DNA of 64,000 nt, taken from positions 213,845,741 through 213,909,740 of the forward strand of contig CM041465.1 in the NCBI GenBank assembly GCA_023213395.1, written 5' to 3'. A program made the translations under genes and the position numbers. The DNA comes from Cycas panzhihuaensis (lineage: Eukaryota; Cycadophyta). This document shows, piece after piece, positions 37,932 through 52,018 of this stretch (within the stretch, counting starts at the first letter, position 1; each line of letters opens with the position of its first letter). The notes beneath the pieces are model-generated. The model was not told the DNA's origin. It searched no databases and saw nothing but the letters and a program-made list of their open reading frames with translations.

Positions 37932-39979
37932 TATATATGCCTAATTTAGTATCATTTTTAAAGTTATTTTAATGTTTTGAGGCTCGTTTACTTAATTTCC
38001 TTCAAGTTCTTATCAAACATCTAAATATTGTATAGCCTTGAAGCAACATGTAGCTAGTTCCAGTCATTTACAGCCTTGTGCAATAGTTCATATGCTCATT
38101 TGATCTTATACAGGATTTGGCTCAAAGTTGATGAAGGAAAACAGATGAAATATCACATTTTCATTCATTTCAACCATAAAGTGGGTCATTTTTCTTTGTT
38201 AGATTATCTATCCTTTTAGCAACCCTGCATCCACTTACATAGTCTGTTAAAAGAGTTTTGAGGTGTTCTCAGACAATTTTAGGCTAAGTTTCACTCAATT
38301 AGGCCCACATAGACCCCTAGACTTTGACATCTCTATTCTCTTCTATATGAACCTTTTTTTTTTTAATTCCACTTCCACTGGGTCCCTCTCATCATTGTAT
38401 CCCTTCCTCTAAAATTTGGTCTCATTCTGAAGCCGTTTAATCCCCATTAGGGTTGTACACCTCTCCACGGGTCGCTTCTTCATGTATTGGTCGTGCAACT
38501 TTACGACAAGTTTTGTTTATTAAAAAATCTTATAATTTTTCATTATGATTCAACTTTAAACATTCAAATTAATTTAAATTTAATTTTTGGTTGAAATCTG
38601 GCTTTTATCCCCCAGATTTAATCATATTAAGTTACTATATGACTCTCTTTTGGTTTAAAAGGGTAGACTCTAAAGAAGATTAAGCTATATTTGACTCTTT
38701 TTATATAATAAAAAATTATTTAGTTGTTTGTGATAAATTTTTAGATCTATAAGTCCCTTAGCTATGTTAGCAAGTGGTCACATGTAACCAACAAGCGACT
38801 AGAGCCCATTTTAGAGGGGGGTTAACCCCATCTTCACTTATTTTTTGACATAAAGAGGTACCTACATTGTTCCTGCAATATCTCCACAACCTTATGTCCA
38901 TTGTACAAATTATCTAGGCCATCAAAAAGTAGATTCAGAGCTTTATAGCTTAAAATTAAGTTGAATTAATTTTGTATCTAATTTATTGGAGATAGTGGCT
39001 ACTAAATTTAGCGTTAATAATTGAGTTTATTTAGCCTTATTTTTCAAGTTTTAAAGACTTATTTTAATTTCTTTGAGATTCTTTTATTAGCTTAGACTGT
39101 GGCTGATCTTTTTTAGCTATCTAATTCTAATTTCTAAGGCTAATTAGTGTATTGTATTGTTTCTTGTGTAGATATTGCTCTTGGAAGTTTAACGAAGTTC
39201 ACTCTTGAGCTTGGCCCATCAAAGAGCTTTCTAAACCTATCTTTATCATTTTAATTTGCTTTATTTCATCTGCTTTTCATTTATTACTTGAAAAGGAGAC
39301 TCTTATTTGTAAGAAACTTACATTAAAAAATTAAACTTTTATATTAAAAAGATATTTCTGAAATTGAACCCCCTTTTCTAGCCTTGTAAGGGGAACGATT
39401 AGGACCCCTAAAGTTACCACCCTGCACATGCCTTTAGTAGACTCTAATTTATTGAGAAAACCATTAGCTATCAGGTGTAATTGGTGGAAGGCTAAGGTGG
39501 AGACATTTTCTCTTGGAGTTTAGAAACTAGGCTAGACTCAAGGAGGTGAGTGCCTTGGTTAGTAAGTTCTCACTGCTAGATCTACTGTTAGGCATAAGTC
39601 TAACACAAGTGGAGAAACAAATCAGAGGAGGTCTTAAGACCTTCTTTATAGCCCATGTACTAAGGTATATTAAGCCTTGATCTCATATATTGGTATATCG
39701 AGTCCTTAGTTTGCCACTTGTGGGCAAGCACCACTAGACATGATAGTAACTAAAAACTTTTTTGGATACCCTTAACGTTAAGATCTTATATTAATAGCCA
39801 CTTAGGTAGATTAGTTCCTTATTATATAAAGACTTTAAAGATATAAAACCAAATACAAAAACTTTGAAACATGGAATTACAAATGCTTATTTCCAACAAT
39901 ATTAAACTCAATAGTATAAATAATTTTATATCATAGAAGAAACAAATTAAAAACTTACTTGACATAAACAAACTTTGGG

Positions 39980-40830
39980 CCTATGTTAATGGGGACATAC
40001 CCCTTCCGGTACCTACCCAAGACTCTAATGATTCTACCAAAACAATCCTACTTAATCGTGTAGCCTTAATAAACTTCAAAGCTAAGGACAATATTGTCTT
40101 ATCTTTCCTCCACTTGGTTGTTGAAGATTAAGTGGATCAAAATATTAAAACTACCTAAACATCTCATGAGGCATGGACAATACTTTATACCCTCTATGAG
40201 ATAAAAGATGAATCTAGATCTCTAATACTGAAAGCATTCCTTTTTATAATGCCCTTTATTAGAAATGTTACCAACCATTTAATCGAAGTAAAAATAATTA
40301 GAAACCAGTTGATTATCCTTGGTAAGCCACCTTTCGACTATGATTTGATCTCTAATATCATTAACATTCTTCTTATTGAATACAACTCCTTTGTATCCAA
40401 ACTACATGATAAATATTCCAAGATGGATTTTATAACGTTTAAGGGGCTCTTGCTTTGAGAGGAGAATATAATCAATCAACTAGGAGTGACATTAACATCT
40501 GACTTAGCTCTTACCTTTGTAGCCTGAAATTTAGAAAAAGATAAGTTTATCAATAGAGCATCCCAATAGCTTAGTCAATAATAAGACTTAGCTCAACACT
40601 TAGACTCTCTCTCTCTATATATCATAAGATTCACATTAATAACCAACTCATTATAGCTTGTTAGTATCTCCTCTTCCTCTTATCCAACTCAGTAGTCTCA
40701 ATACCAACCATAGGGATAATCTCAAAAAAATTAGTAGGGCAAACCAAATATCACTTGCCTCTACTATGGCAAAACTGGACATCTAGTTATTGAATGCAAG
40801 AGACGATATACTAATTTGTAATTCTTACAG
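39980..40830 (+). pseudogene. Copia gag remnant with zinc knuckle
   Basis: The frame around 40030-40520 resembles the UBN2/gag domain: NFKAKDNIVLSFLHLVVED, a HEAWTILYTLYE motif, then 40249-40458 with VTNHLIEVKIIRNQLIILGK. At about 40759-40800 the knuckle reads CLYYGKTGHLVIECKR, so the second Cys of C-x2-C-x4-H-x4-C is Tyr (TGT to TAT type change). The leader before it (37932-39980) shows no gene. Confidence 0.7.
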
Positions 40831-41279
40831 AACCAAGGGAGCTAAACATATAGGCTATATTATCAACAACTAACTCCCATTTGTCAACAAGAAGCACACT
40901 TATACCATTAAGGAAGTCCTAGTTACACTTAATAAAGACAAGGAATCTCTTATCATCAAGGAGGACAATGCCCTCCTAAGGATCCCATTTTTCACAATAA
41001 GGAGGCCATCTTTTACAACAAGGAGGCCCTTATTATCAACTGGGTGGTCCTATTCAACAACAAGGAGGCCCTTTCTACCTATAAGGAAGGCCATCATACC
41101 AACCTCAAGGCCAATTCTACTAGTAGAATTAGAATCCGAGACCCACATAAGGATAAAGTCCTCAGAATAGGCAATGATTCTTAAATAGAAATTAAAGGAA
41201 CTAATAGAATAATCAATAATAGGTAGGTAATATAGGAGATAGCTAGGAATCCTCCTCCCATAAGCTATTCTTTATAGCA

Positions 41280-41420
41280 CTTTCATTACAACTTGATGAG
41301 ACTACATGGCTCCTTGATTCTGGCGTAACGAGACACATGATAGGTATAAAAAAGATATTGGAAGAGACCCAACCAATCAACACTTAAACTATCATATTTA
41401 GAGATAACCTAACTTATAAT
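41280..41420 (+). pseudogene. Copia protease remnant
   Basis: About 41297-41355 reads TTWLLDSGVTRHMIGIKK, the copia protease active site (W-x-x-DSG-x-x-x-HM). The catalytic Asp and Gly are kept. The rest of the domain, to ~41560, is in shifted frames. Confidence 0.75.
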
Positions 41421-41769
41421 ATAACTAAAATTAGTAGGGCACCAATAACATTAAAGGACTCTGATATTAGACATCATATAAACAATGTGTTTCTTGTACT
41501 TGGTATGAAGATGAACCTGCTTTCCATTGGCCAAATGGATAAGTAGAAATTAGATGTCCTCTTTAGCCAGGACATTTACCAAATTATAGACCATGTTGTA
41601 GGTAGACTTGTGGCCATAAGACATGAAGATAGTTCCCCTTGCCACTACTTCATAACATGAATCTTATTCAATGGTTAATACAACTCAATATAATAAGGGG
41701 AAGGATGTAATTAATGAAGAGTTTCCTTGTATATAAGAACCTGGAGAATGCTTTAATTCAAAGGATGAT

Positions 41770-42680
41770 GTCATCATAAATAGCTCTAAAGACTATCTAT
41801 GGCATCAACACCTAGGTTATTTGAATATGCAAAGCTTGAACCTTATGTCTAGTCTAAAAATGGTATAAGATCTACCTAAAATCAAGAGATATCGCAATAT
41901 ATCTAAGGACTGCTTAAAGGGAAAGCAACAAAGAGAAAAATTCCCTTCCAAGAATGCATGGGGAGCTTCATAACCATTAGAGTTAGTCCACTTAAACATT
42001 TGTAGCCCTATGTTTATCTAATCTCTCAATAGAAGTTGATATTTTATTACTTTCATAGATGACTTTTTAAGGAAAGTGTGGGTCTATTTCTCGGGAAATA
42101 AATATCAAGCCCTAGACAGACTTAAAGAGTTTAAAGTTACTATAGAAAATAGAAGTGGAATGATAATCAAGATCCTTAGATCCTTAGATATGACAATGGT
42201 GATAAGTATATTTTAAATCAATTCAAAAACTTTTGCAAGGAACATGGTATCTAACATCAATCCTTTGCTCGTCACACACCTCAACAAAATGGTGTAACTA
42301 AAAGGATTAATCTTTCTTTCATCAATAAAGGAAATGCCATGCTTAGTGTTATTAACATTACCACCAAATTTTGGGCTGATACCATTGCCACAACTTCTTA
42401 CATAACCAACATAAGTCTCATAGTTGTAGTTAAGAATATTACTCCTAAAGAAGCTTGGTCAAGATAAAAACCATCTATAGCACACTTGAAGATCTTTGGA
42501 TGCACAGTATATAAACATTCCCTAAAAGATAATAGAAATAATCTTGATGTCAAGAGCCTTAAGTGCATCTTCCTTGTCTATGTACTTGGTTGCAAAGCCT
42601 ATAAGGTATCTAATATAGTTGGTAACCAAGCTTACATGATACATGATATAATATTTGTAAAAGAACCTTAGGAACTAATA
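41770..42680 (+). pseudogene. Copia integrase remnant
   Basis: The GAG-pre-integrase part reads DYLWHQHLGYLNMQSLNLM (~41793). The core follows with FITFIDDFLRKVWVYF (~42040-42090), giving the copia TFIDD-x-SRK-type Asp, then degraded middle sequence. The C-terminal part, in 42486-42671, reads MKIFGCTVYKH, KCIFLVYVLGCKAYKV, matching the conserved copia F-G-C and F-x-GY region. The placement of IN before RT is diagnostic of Ty1/copia. Confidence 0.8.
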
Positions 42681-43019
42681 CCTCCTCAACCTTAGATAAT
42701 AGCAACAAAAGAAGTTGATGCATCTCAAGTGAGCCTTGGACAAATTCTAGAGTAATTAACACTAGTCTCATCATATACATGAGGTCCCTCATCAATTCCA
42801 TTAATATTTTTATCATTCGCTTAAATAAGTACAACCTTGCTTTCCATTTTAGTTGATGACCTTTAGGTGGAAGCCACTAGCTTCCATCCACCTCCTAAGT
42901 GGGTACAATAACTCCTAAAGAATACTCCTCCTCCTCTTATAGTTGCAAAATGACATTAGAAGATGAGACACTCTACAAACTTTGCCCTCATGACACATGT
43001 CCTTGAAATACCTAAGCCT

Positions 43020-43860
43020 TCCACATTTGAGGAGGTAGTCAAAGACCAAATATAGAAAGCAATTATGGATGAAGTTATGACTTCTATCTTAAAAAATGAA
43101 ACTTCAGATTTGACTAACTTGCCATATAAGAAGAAAGCAATTAATTATAGATGGTTATATAAGACTAGGTTCTATGTAGGTAATACTATAGAGTATCATA
43201 AAAATTTCCTTATAGTAAGAGGTTTCAAATAATAGGAAGGGATTGACTATGACGAGACCTTTACATTAGTAGCCAACATGACTACATTCCATTTGGTTAT
43301 ATCCCTAGCAACTCAGTTTGGATGGTCTATTTACCAAATGGATGTGAAGAGTACTTTCCTCAATAGAGAGCTCAAAGAAGAGGTTTTCTTGAAACAATCC
43401 CGAGGCTATCCTGTTCTAAGACAAGAACACTTAGTTTGTAGACTCAAGAAAGCCCTTTATAGACTCAAGTGGACACAATGTGCTTAGTATGCAAAGATAG
43501 ATGCCTTTCACATATAACATAGATTTAATCATTCACCCTATGAACCTAATCTATACATTTGAGTTAGAGATGATTTGATCATAATTATTATACTATATGT
43601 GAATGACCTTGATATCACTGGCAATGATACAAATGAAATTTCATGGCTTTAATTAGAATTAAAGAGTAACTTTGAGATGATTGACCTTAGGCTACTCTAT
43701 TACTTCCTTGGAATTGAAGTTTGGTAAGAACCAGGATACATCTTCTTAACTCAATCTAAGTATGCTAATGAGCTCTTAGAAACATTCAAGATGATAGAAT
43801 GTAAGTTAGCACCAATTCCCATGGAGATAGGAACCAAGTTAAATTTGGATGATTGAGGAA
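43020..43860 (+). pseudogene. Copia reverse transcriptase remnant
   Basis: Reads NYRWLYKTRF (~43145), EGIDYDETFTLVA (43240), then 43278-43487 with ATQFGWSIYQMDVKSTFLNR, EEVFLKQSRGY, RLKKALYRLK. The YVDD box at 43596-43607 is YVND: the first Asp is Asn (AAT at 43602-43604). The first catalytic Asp in QMDVKSTFLN is kept. It then reads YYFLGIEV-like sequence to ~43720 and the template-grip region. Classical copia RT. Several Gln/Trp positions are stops. Confidence 0.88.
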
Positions 43861-44069
43861 AGTCTTTCGATCTTACTTTGTATCGACAGTTAGTTGGGAA
43901 CCTTATTTATCTCATCCACACTTATTTAGATATCTCATATGTAGTAGGGATTTACTCTAGGTACATGTCACAACCAAGATCATCTCATTAGAAAGTTGCC
44001 ACTAGGATCCTCAAATACATCTTGATACTCATTAATTTGGCCTTGAATATAACAAGATTGACTCATTTA

Positions 44070-44509
44070 TTTTAAAGGGACATATAGATGTTGATTAGGT
44101 TGGTTGCCAAGACACTCACCATTCAACTTTAGGCTACTATTTTGATATGAACTTAGCTATAATCTCATAGAGTTGTAATAAGTAGCCTAATGTTACCCTT
44201 TTCTCCATTGAAGCTGAATATAAAGTAGCTTTCCATGATACAACTAAGTTGATTTGGCTTAGAAGTATTCCGGCTAAGCTTGGACTTCAACAATGTGCAC
44301 TTACCATCCTATATTATGATAATCAAAGAGTGTTGAAGATGATAAAGAATCTTATATTCTATACTAGAACCAAGTACAATGAAGTCCATCACTATTTCAT
44401 CCATGACCATGTCCAGAATAGAGAAGTTAATCTTGTCTATCATCCTACTGAAGACCAAGTTGCCAACATCTTTGCCAAAACACTTGGTAAATTAAAGTTT
44501 GAATGATTT
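44070..44509 (+). pseudogene. Copia RNase H remnant
   Basis: About 44100-44240 reads VGCQDTHHST, then FSIEAEYKVAFHDTTKLIWL with the catalytic Glu. The frame 44249-44506 continues ILYYDNQRVLKM, RTKYNEVHHYFIHD and HPTEDQVANIFAKTLG, the usual end of a copia polyprotein. The YDNQ Asp is present. The stop follows at 44504-44506 and the purine tract GGGAGGG at 44551-44557 comes 45 bp later. Confidence 0.85.
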
Positions 44510-44557
44510 AGACATGACCTCGACATCCATAGAAATGAAGTTATTATTAAGGGAGGG

Positions 44558-44938
44558 TGTTAAAACTATCTAATAGCACCTTCATTCCTTATATTTATAA
44601 TTTTATGTATATGTTATTTTAAGGACCCTTAATGTAATTTAATCTTATTTGATATTAAGGTTGGGTCTGTCTCATGTGTTGTTAATTCAACCTATCAAAT
44701 GTCATGTAATAATGAAAAATGGTCTATATATTATACCCCATACCTTTATACAATGCATTATTCTAATGTTAATGTGGAAGTTTTGCCCGACAGAGAACCT
44801 TACAGTATGACGAATTCACCCATAACATTGCTGGTCACTTTGTTCTATTTATTTGCATGCTTCTTTGATTATTTCAGTCATTTTGCTTGATATTTATTTA
44901 TCAGTATACATATATTAAAGATTTTGATATTTTTAATA
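44558..44938 (+). repeat. Copia 3' LTR
   Basis: 381 bp, starting TGTTAAAAC directly after AAGGGAGGG and ending TTTTTAATA. About 85% identical to the 5' LTR by eye. Confidence 0.92.
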
Positions 44939-44943
44939 AAGTA
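44939..44943. repeat. Copia target-site duplication, right (AAGTA)
   Basis: Identical to 37531-37535. Confidence 0.9.
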
Positions 44944-45319
44944 TTATTCTATTTATAACACCCAAGTTTAAACATTAGTACCATTGAATTTTTTGAGCTC
45001 TATCTTTAGGATAAAGGTTGGCCTTCCTCATCTATTATCATAGTGATCATCATCCATGCTCTTATTATGATATCCTTGTTAAAATGTATCATCCAAATCA
45101 AGTTTCTTCTTTCCTTTATAGTGGTAGACATCTTCTTTAACTTGGTCATCCTTGTTGGTGAAAAATGTTTCTAGTAGGGCAATCATATTAGATATTGGAA
45201 GGGATAAATTATTTATCATATGTTGTACCTCTTAAATCTTGACATCTATTTTCCCTCTTAATGAGACAACTGTATTATTGAGTTTAATGCTCCAATTGAG
45301 GTTAATTTTGGAGGCCATT
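44944..45319 (-). pseudogene. Element B gag, 5' portion
   Basis: ATG at 45319 on the minus strand: MASKINLNWS, then a helical part and IELKKFNGTNV, a stop, TWVL, the K-x-x-x-F-x-G start of plant gypsy gag capsid. The reading ends exactly at the copia insertion and resumes at 37530. Stops replace Gln/Trp codons. The start position agrees with the gag start of element C (57059), each following a comparable leader. Confidence 0.7.
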
Positions 45320-46585
45320 TTCCTTCCTAACCTTAACTCAATATTGTCTTGTAAATATGGGTTCCTAAGGAGGTTGGGTCCTTAGTGGATATCTTTAGAT
45401 TATTGTCTGACTTGTTTTATAATTTCTTTTTTTTCTCTTAAAAAAATTACAAAGGGTTTAAAATTGTGAATAAAAAAATTTTCAATAAGGGAACCTAACC
45501 AATTGGGCTATAAAAGTAGTTGTTAGAGACTTTTATGAAGTTTTATGGATCTCTCAGTTGAGTTGGAGCCCCTAGAAAGGTAATGTCAAACATTTAGGCT
45601 AAGAATTAGAAACTACTATAATTTAATCAATAGTTAAAGAATTATGGAAAAAATATAAAAAAATACAAATTTAATATTTCTAGCAATTTGAAGCAAAAAT
45701 TTACTTGGAGTTGTTAACAACAAATTTATCTAGAATGGGCTTTTACTTAATCCTATAAATTTTAGGTCAATTAGGGCCTCCGAGAGAGAGATATGACTAA
45801 ATGAATGATTTTTCTTAGTTTTTTTTTTTGGGCTAATTCAACTAGTCAAGCTTTTACTTTTTAGGTCTATGCTTCTAGTAACTAGATGTCTAATAGTTGT
45901 GTCATAGGTTTGAGTGTTTCTTAAAAAAGAATGAGAAATTAGGAAAATCCTACTAGATATTAATAAAGGAGTGTTTGGCTCTATAAGCCTTGTGATAAAC
46001 TTCTCTATCATTACTGTAGCTTGGATCAATATCTTAGAGCACTACCTATGGAGGAAAGACCATCTCTGTAAAGTCTACAACCATATAAAGGTATTTGTAT
46101 AGAGTAAATTTTAGGTTCTAACTACTAACCCATACACTACAAAGGATAAATAAATGAAGGTTTACCTATGCTAGGATAAGAAAGGAGCCTGTAAGGGTCC
46201 TCATATAATTGAGGATATATGGAGGCATAATTCTATAGCTAAGTTTTGTTTAGGGCTTAGTTTAGAAGTGTGATCTCTAGTCCTTTATGCAAATAGTGGA
46301 AAAGCCACAATGCACTTAGCCAAAATAATAGATCCTTATGATTTTTATAGACCCCCAACACAAGGTCTCTACTAAATTAGGTAGATGCCAAGCATAGTTA
46401 TCTACCCAAGAATAGGAAGGGAGTAGATTTGAATAGAAATATTTAAAACTAAAATTAAAAGCACATAACTAAAGTAGAGATGATTGGAAATAAAATAAAC
46501 TTTTATAGGAGAAGAGTTATGAATATCACTGAGGGAAAAAAATTTCTCTTTTGTGCTCCCTGAATAATTCCACAGTGGTTGTTGA
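45320..46585 (-). other. Element B leader, no gene seen
   Basis: AT-rich untranslated region between the right LTR and gag. Short frames at 46029-45838 and 46590-46402 show no motif. Confidence 0.5.
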
Positions 46586-46601
46586 ACCACTTGATACCAC
46601 T
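46586..46601 (-). other. Element B primer-binding site
   Basis: Minus strand TGGTATCAAGTGG beginning at about 46600, next to the right LTR. It resembles the initiator-Met tRNA site in its first eight bases. Confidence 0.6.
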
Positions 46602-46918
46602 TGGAATGGGCTTTACTCTAACAATTGTAAATCCTTTAATAAAAGTTGAATCTCCACAAGAAAAATACACAAGCATAAGATTGCTTTGTATTGTTCAACC
46701 ACTTTGAGGGGCAACCTCCAATACATAATATCTCAATTCTTAAAAGATGTCTTCTACAAGAGTGGAGAGTTCATATATATAAGCTTACTAAAACCGCTCA
46801 TCCCTCTTGACTAATACATGCGGATAATTACAATAAGAAACTAGTGAAGAAGAAGAAGATACATCAAAGAGAGAAGAGGAAGAAGGTAGACATATTGAAA
46901 GGGGTTGAGTACATAATA
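46602..46918 (-). repeat. Element B 5' LTR
   Basis: Partner of 33627-33951. On the plus strand it starts TGGAATGGGC and ends GTACATAATA, followed by GAGGT. About 46 differences in ~315 by eye. Confidence 0.8.
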
Positions 46919-46989
46919 GAGGTGATTTACTTTAAACCATAGGATTTTTCCTAGATATTAATTATCTTATTTTAATAATAAAACTAACA

Positions 46990-47960
46990 TATTAAGTTAT
47001 TAGGAAAGTATAGACCTTAATGTGACTCATCTCTCTTTCTACTTAGTAAACTTTTATTTTCCTCCCATGTTAACCAAACAACTTAGAGTATTAATGAGCC
47101 TACTAATTTGATTGGCACCCTTATAAGCATAGCTTCCGTGTAGACATAACAAATTTGTTACAATGACTTGGTCTAGCCTATGCTACATTATGTTTGATTA
47201 AGATTTATAGGGCTTATCTCCTTCAATTGCTTTGACTTGCCACTAAACATAGAGTGTTTTGCTTTAAAGTTTGATATTGATGAGCCTAAGACTACTATAT
47301 TCTTTGGGTTTGTAGTAGATTTACTAGTTAAATCTACTAAATCCTTTCTATCTTCTAAGTTTGACCAAAGATATAACATAAGGATTTTTATTAGTCTATC
47401 ATAAACTACATTAGAAGGAATGCATCATAAATAGTAATATACATGCACGGTGACTAAAATTTTATAGCATATTTGAAATTTACCAACTAGCAAGAGAAAC
47501 TTTAAGGACCATAAGTTAAGCTTGTTCTCCACTCTATTTAGCATATATTCCTACATTTATATAAAGAAATCCCCAAAGCCAAAAGGTATACCAAAAAATC
47601 TAAATATCACCCTTAAAGAAACCCATTTTCAACTAAAATTTTGGATACATTCTAGCAATTCTTTAGAGGCTTGATAAAAAAATATCATCTTTTTCCTAAA
47701 TAATTTTAAAACTAGAAGTATTATAAAAACTATTTACTACCTCTAGAACTTGATCTATAAATTCTGATTTAACATTAATAATTAAAAAGGAGTCATCTAT
47801 AAAGTGTCTTTAATGGCTTACTTCAGATTGGCCTTGTAGCAAAGTAAAATCAAAAGTTTTACTTGATACCACTCATATTATAGCTCCAAACTGATTTATC
47901 TTATATAACCCATAGCCAAACCACAAGAAGAACAAGTAGCATGCCATATTAACAGCCTGG
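46990..47960 (-). pseudogene. LINE reverse transcriptase fragment
   Basis: On the minus strand about 47810-47780 reads HFIDDSFLIINV, the non-LTR FADD box with both Asp kept. It is followed by EVVNSFYNTSSFKI and DDIFLSSL, then a FGIPFGF-like stretch (47600-47570), then PKEYSSLRLINIKLQSKTLY (47320-47260) and VQWQVKAIEG. This corresponds to the palm-to-thumb part of plant L1 RT. It is highly broken and has no visible endonuclease or poly(A) tail. Confidence 0.6.
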
Positions 47961-48373
47961 TAAAGGCTTGTGTACTCTTTATATAATTTCTAATGCAACT
48001 ACTAACTATTTATAATTTTATTCACACATGCAACATCTTACAATAAAATTGAATAACCATTATCATTATTTAAATAACAACACATGTCAAAATTTATGAA
48101 GATGGAACTAAAATACTTATCTTAGTGGAAATAAGTTAAATTGTTCAAAAGGATCCATTGCCTAGCCAATTAGAATCTCTTTTCCCTTATATTGGGGCAA
48201 GTCATATGAATATTAAAATACCCTTTGAGGTCTCTAACTCTTATTTCTAAGTTGCTAAACTCCATTTCATAGGTCACAATACATAAGTATACAATTTATC
48301 ATGCATCGCATAAGAAATACGAGTAGTCAACTATATTATGGCCTAATAATATTTATTATATATTTTATAACAT
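47961..48373. other. No recognised feature
   Basis: AT-rich sequence between the LINE fragment and the LTR of element D. Nothing supported. Confidence 0.4.
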
Positions 48374-48772
48374 GGAATGTGTCTTCCTAGAAATTCTCCT
48401 CATACATTGAAATGACAATGGAAAATAAAGAGAGCAAAGGTGGCACTTTTATTAAATTATAAAATAGATTACAAAAAATAAACTTATATTAGACTTAATG
48501 GACATCAAAGAGACACCAAAAGGAGTATTGAAGTATAATATCTCAAGGGAGAAAAATACCCAACCATATGTCACTATAATTCACAACCCTTAAATAGATA
48601 AAATAGGGTCTTTCTTTAAACAATTCTATTGGTGGGCCAAATGACCTTATATTTTATTAGAGGACTTAATTACCTATGCACAAAGTTTAATGATTAGCAC
48701 TAACACTAAACTACTTAGTGGTTTACCACTTGCTAGTGTTCTATTATATTAATAAGATGTAGTCATGTAACA
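48374..48772 (-). repeat. Element D 3' LTR (putative)
   Basis: Starts TGGAATGTGTC and ends GTCATGTAACA on the plus strand, a TG...CA form, with the purine tract next to it. The left boundary is chosen by analogy with element B and is uncertain. No partner LTR was seen. Confidence 0.45.
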
Positions 48773-48839
48773 GGTCCCCCCTCTGAGAAGATGATTCTTC
48801 AAAGTATTAGAGATGAGAGTTATACCTCATGAACTCATC

Positions 48840-50030
48840 TAACTCCTAAGTTGTTTCTTTTGCATCATAACTAGCCTATGACACCAAATGCTCATAAGTA
48901 GTTTGATTTTAAAGACAATGTTAATGACTGACAATGATATGGTCTAGGGTAATGGTGAGGATTTACTCATCATTAAAAATGAGAAGGGTAATATGAGGGG
49001 TAATACTTTTACCTAGGCACTTTTATGGGTAGGGGATATGGAAAACATTATGGATTTTGGTATCTAGAGGAAGTTCAAGGGCATATACAACTTCACCAAT
49101 CTTTTAAAGGACTTTATATAGATCATAATCACATGGGCTTAACTTATGGCTTGTGTGGGACTTTAGGGAGTGTTGTATATAAGGTTGAAGATAGAGGAAT
49201 ATTAAATCACCAATAACAAACATGTGATCAAAATAATGGTGATTAATAAGTTCCTTCATAGTATTTTACATATTAGCTAGGTTTTACTTAAGGCTTTGAA
49301 GAATCTAATCCATCTCTTAAAACTTTTATTGGATTATATTTGTTTAGAGGTTGATGGCTAATGTATGATGGGATGGAGGGTAATATTTATATAGAGCCAA
49401 AAATGGGGATACACCTATAACTAAATGGTATAATAAGTTATAGCAATATTATGCTATAGGTAGCCATGAAGTTTACTTAGCTTGATGATCTAAAATAAAA
49501 TAATATAGGCAAGTTTCAAGGGTTTTATTCAAAACCTCAAACTAACTATCAGTTTGAGGATGGTATATTCTGCTCATATTAAATAAGATTTCTACTACTC
49601 TAAAGAGATCCTTCTAAAAGAAACTAGTAAACTTAGAGTCTCTGTCGCAAATAATAGTTGAGTGAAAGTCATCAAGTCAAAAGAAAATTTGGATGTAGAG
49701 ATCAACAAGATAAGATAACTTATAGGAAGTGTGAATAGAAATGAAATGTATATATTTAGTTAGTCTATTAATGAGCACCCAAATTGAGTTGAATTTAGAT
49801 GATGTAGATAAACCCATGATAAAATCCATGGCTATATCTTGTTTTTTACCTTGAGGGATGGGCAGGGGGTTGAAGAAGACCTAGTAAGGCCTTAGTGTCT
49901 ACTTTATTTCTTTGGCAAATATCACATTTTGACACAAATATAAGGATAATGGACTTCATGTAGAACCAAGAAGATATTTGCATGAATGTGGCAATATATC
50001 TTATCAAATCTTCAGTAGCCATCTAATTTG
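48840..50030 (-). pseudogene. Element D integrase remnant
   Basis: About 49650-49500 on the minus strand reads DSKFTSFF and, further on, YHPQTDS, the signature around the second Asp and the region before the catalytic Glu. The Glu region is lost. The GPY/F-like part lies about 49200-49020. Frames change often. The family is Ty3/gypsy by order and by alignment with element C. Confidence 0.6.
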
Positions 50031-50050
50031 AGTAAATCTAGTTATGGACC

Positions 50051-50376
50051 ATCTCTTTATAGATGCCACATGATAAAATTATGTGGCATCATTTCAATTG
50101 ACATGATACCATGCCTACATGATACTTAGTATTAACTGGTTGGTTTAGATAAACTTACATAATTAAAAAAATGAGATAACATAAATGCTCATATTATATG
50201 TTATAAATCTAATGCATCCTAGAAGGCCATCTAATACTCTTAAACAAGGTTTATTATTCATTTGAGGGATGGTAAGAATAACATGCTCTCCTTACTTTTA
50301 TTTTTTATTATAATTATTTGGATGGAATACTTTCTATTTAATGAAGCATATAGTTTTTAACAAAAAAAAAAAAAAA
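50051..50376. other. No gene; ends in a 15-base poly(A) run
   Basis: AT-rich sequence ending in A15 (50362-50376), which passes directly into the CA/TA microsatellite. Confidence 0.6.

Positions 50377-52018
<1,642 letters not shown>

Larger units (their letters stand above)
37536..44938 (+). mobile_element. Ty1/copia element nested in element B
   Basis: Direct LTRs (37536-37919 and 44558-44938) are flanked by the perfect AAGTA duplication. A tRNA primer-binding site follows the 5' LTR and a purine tract precedes the 3' LTR. The internal order gag-PR-IN-RT-RNH is the copia order. By eye the LTRs differ at about 58 of ~380 positions (15%), mostly transitions. All frames carry stops. Confidence 0.95.
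33627..46918 (-). mobile_element. Element B: chromovirus-like Ty3/gypsy element, interrupted by a nested copia
   Basis: Two related LTRs (33627-33951 and 46602-46918, about 85% identical by eye) bound a minus-strand gag-PR-RT-RNH-IN series. A primer-binding site lies next to the right LTR and a purine tract next to the left one. The gag is split by the plus-strand Ty1/copia element at 37536-44938. Without that insert the element is about 5.9 kb, a normal size for the group. All frames are heavily broken. Confidence 0.85.
48374..50050 (-). mobile_element. Element D: 3' part of a minus-strand Ty3/gypsy element
   Basis: A putative 3' LTR (48374-48772) is preceded on the minus strand by the tract AGAGGGGGGACC (48784-48773). 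Upstream of that, 48840-50030 carries integrase C-terminal and core remnants parallel to those of element C. Examples are the segments at 49050-49070 and 49370-49470, which align with 52880-52900 and 53205-53290. Everything 5' of the integrase is missing. Confidence 0.65.
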
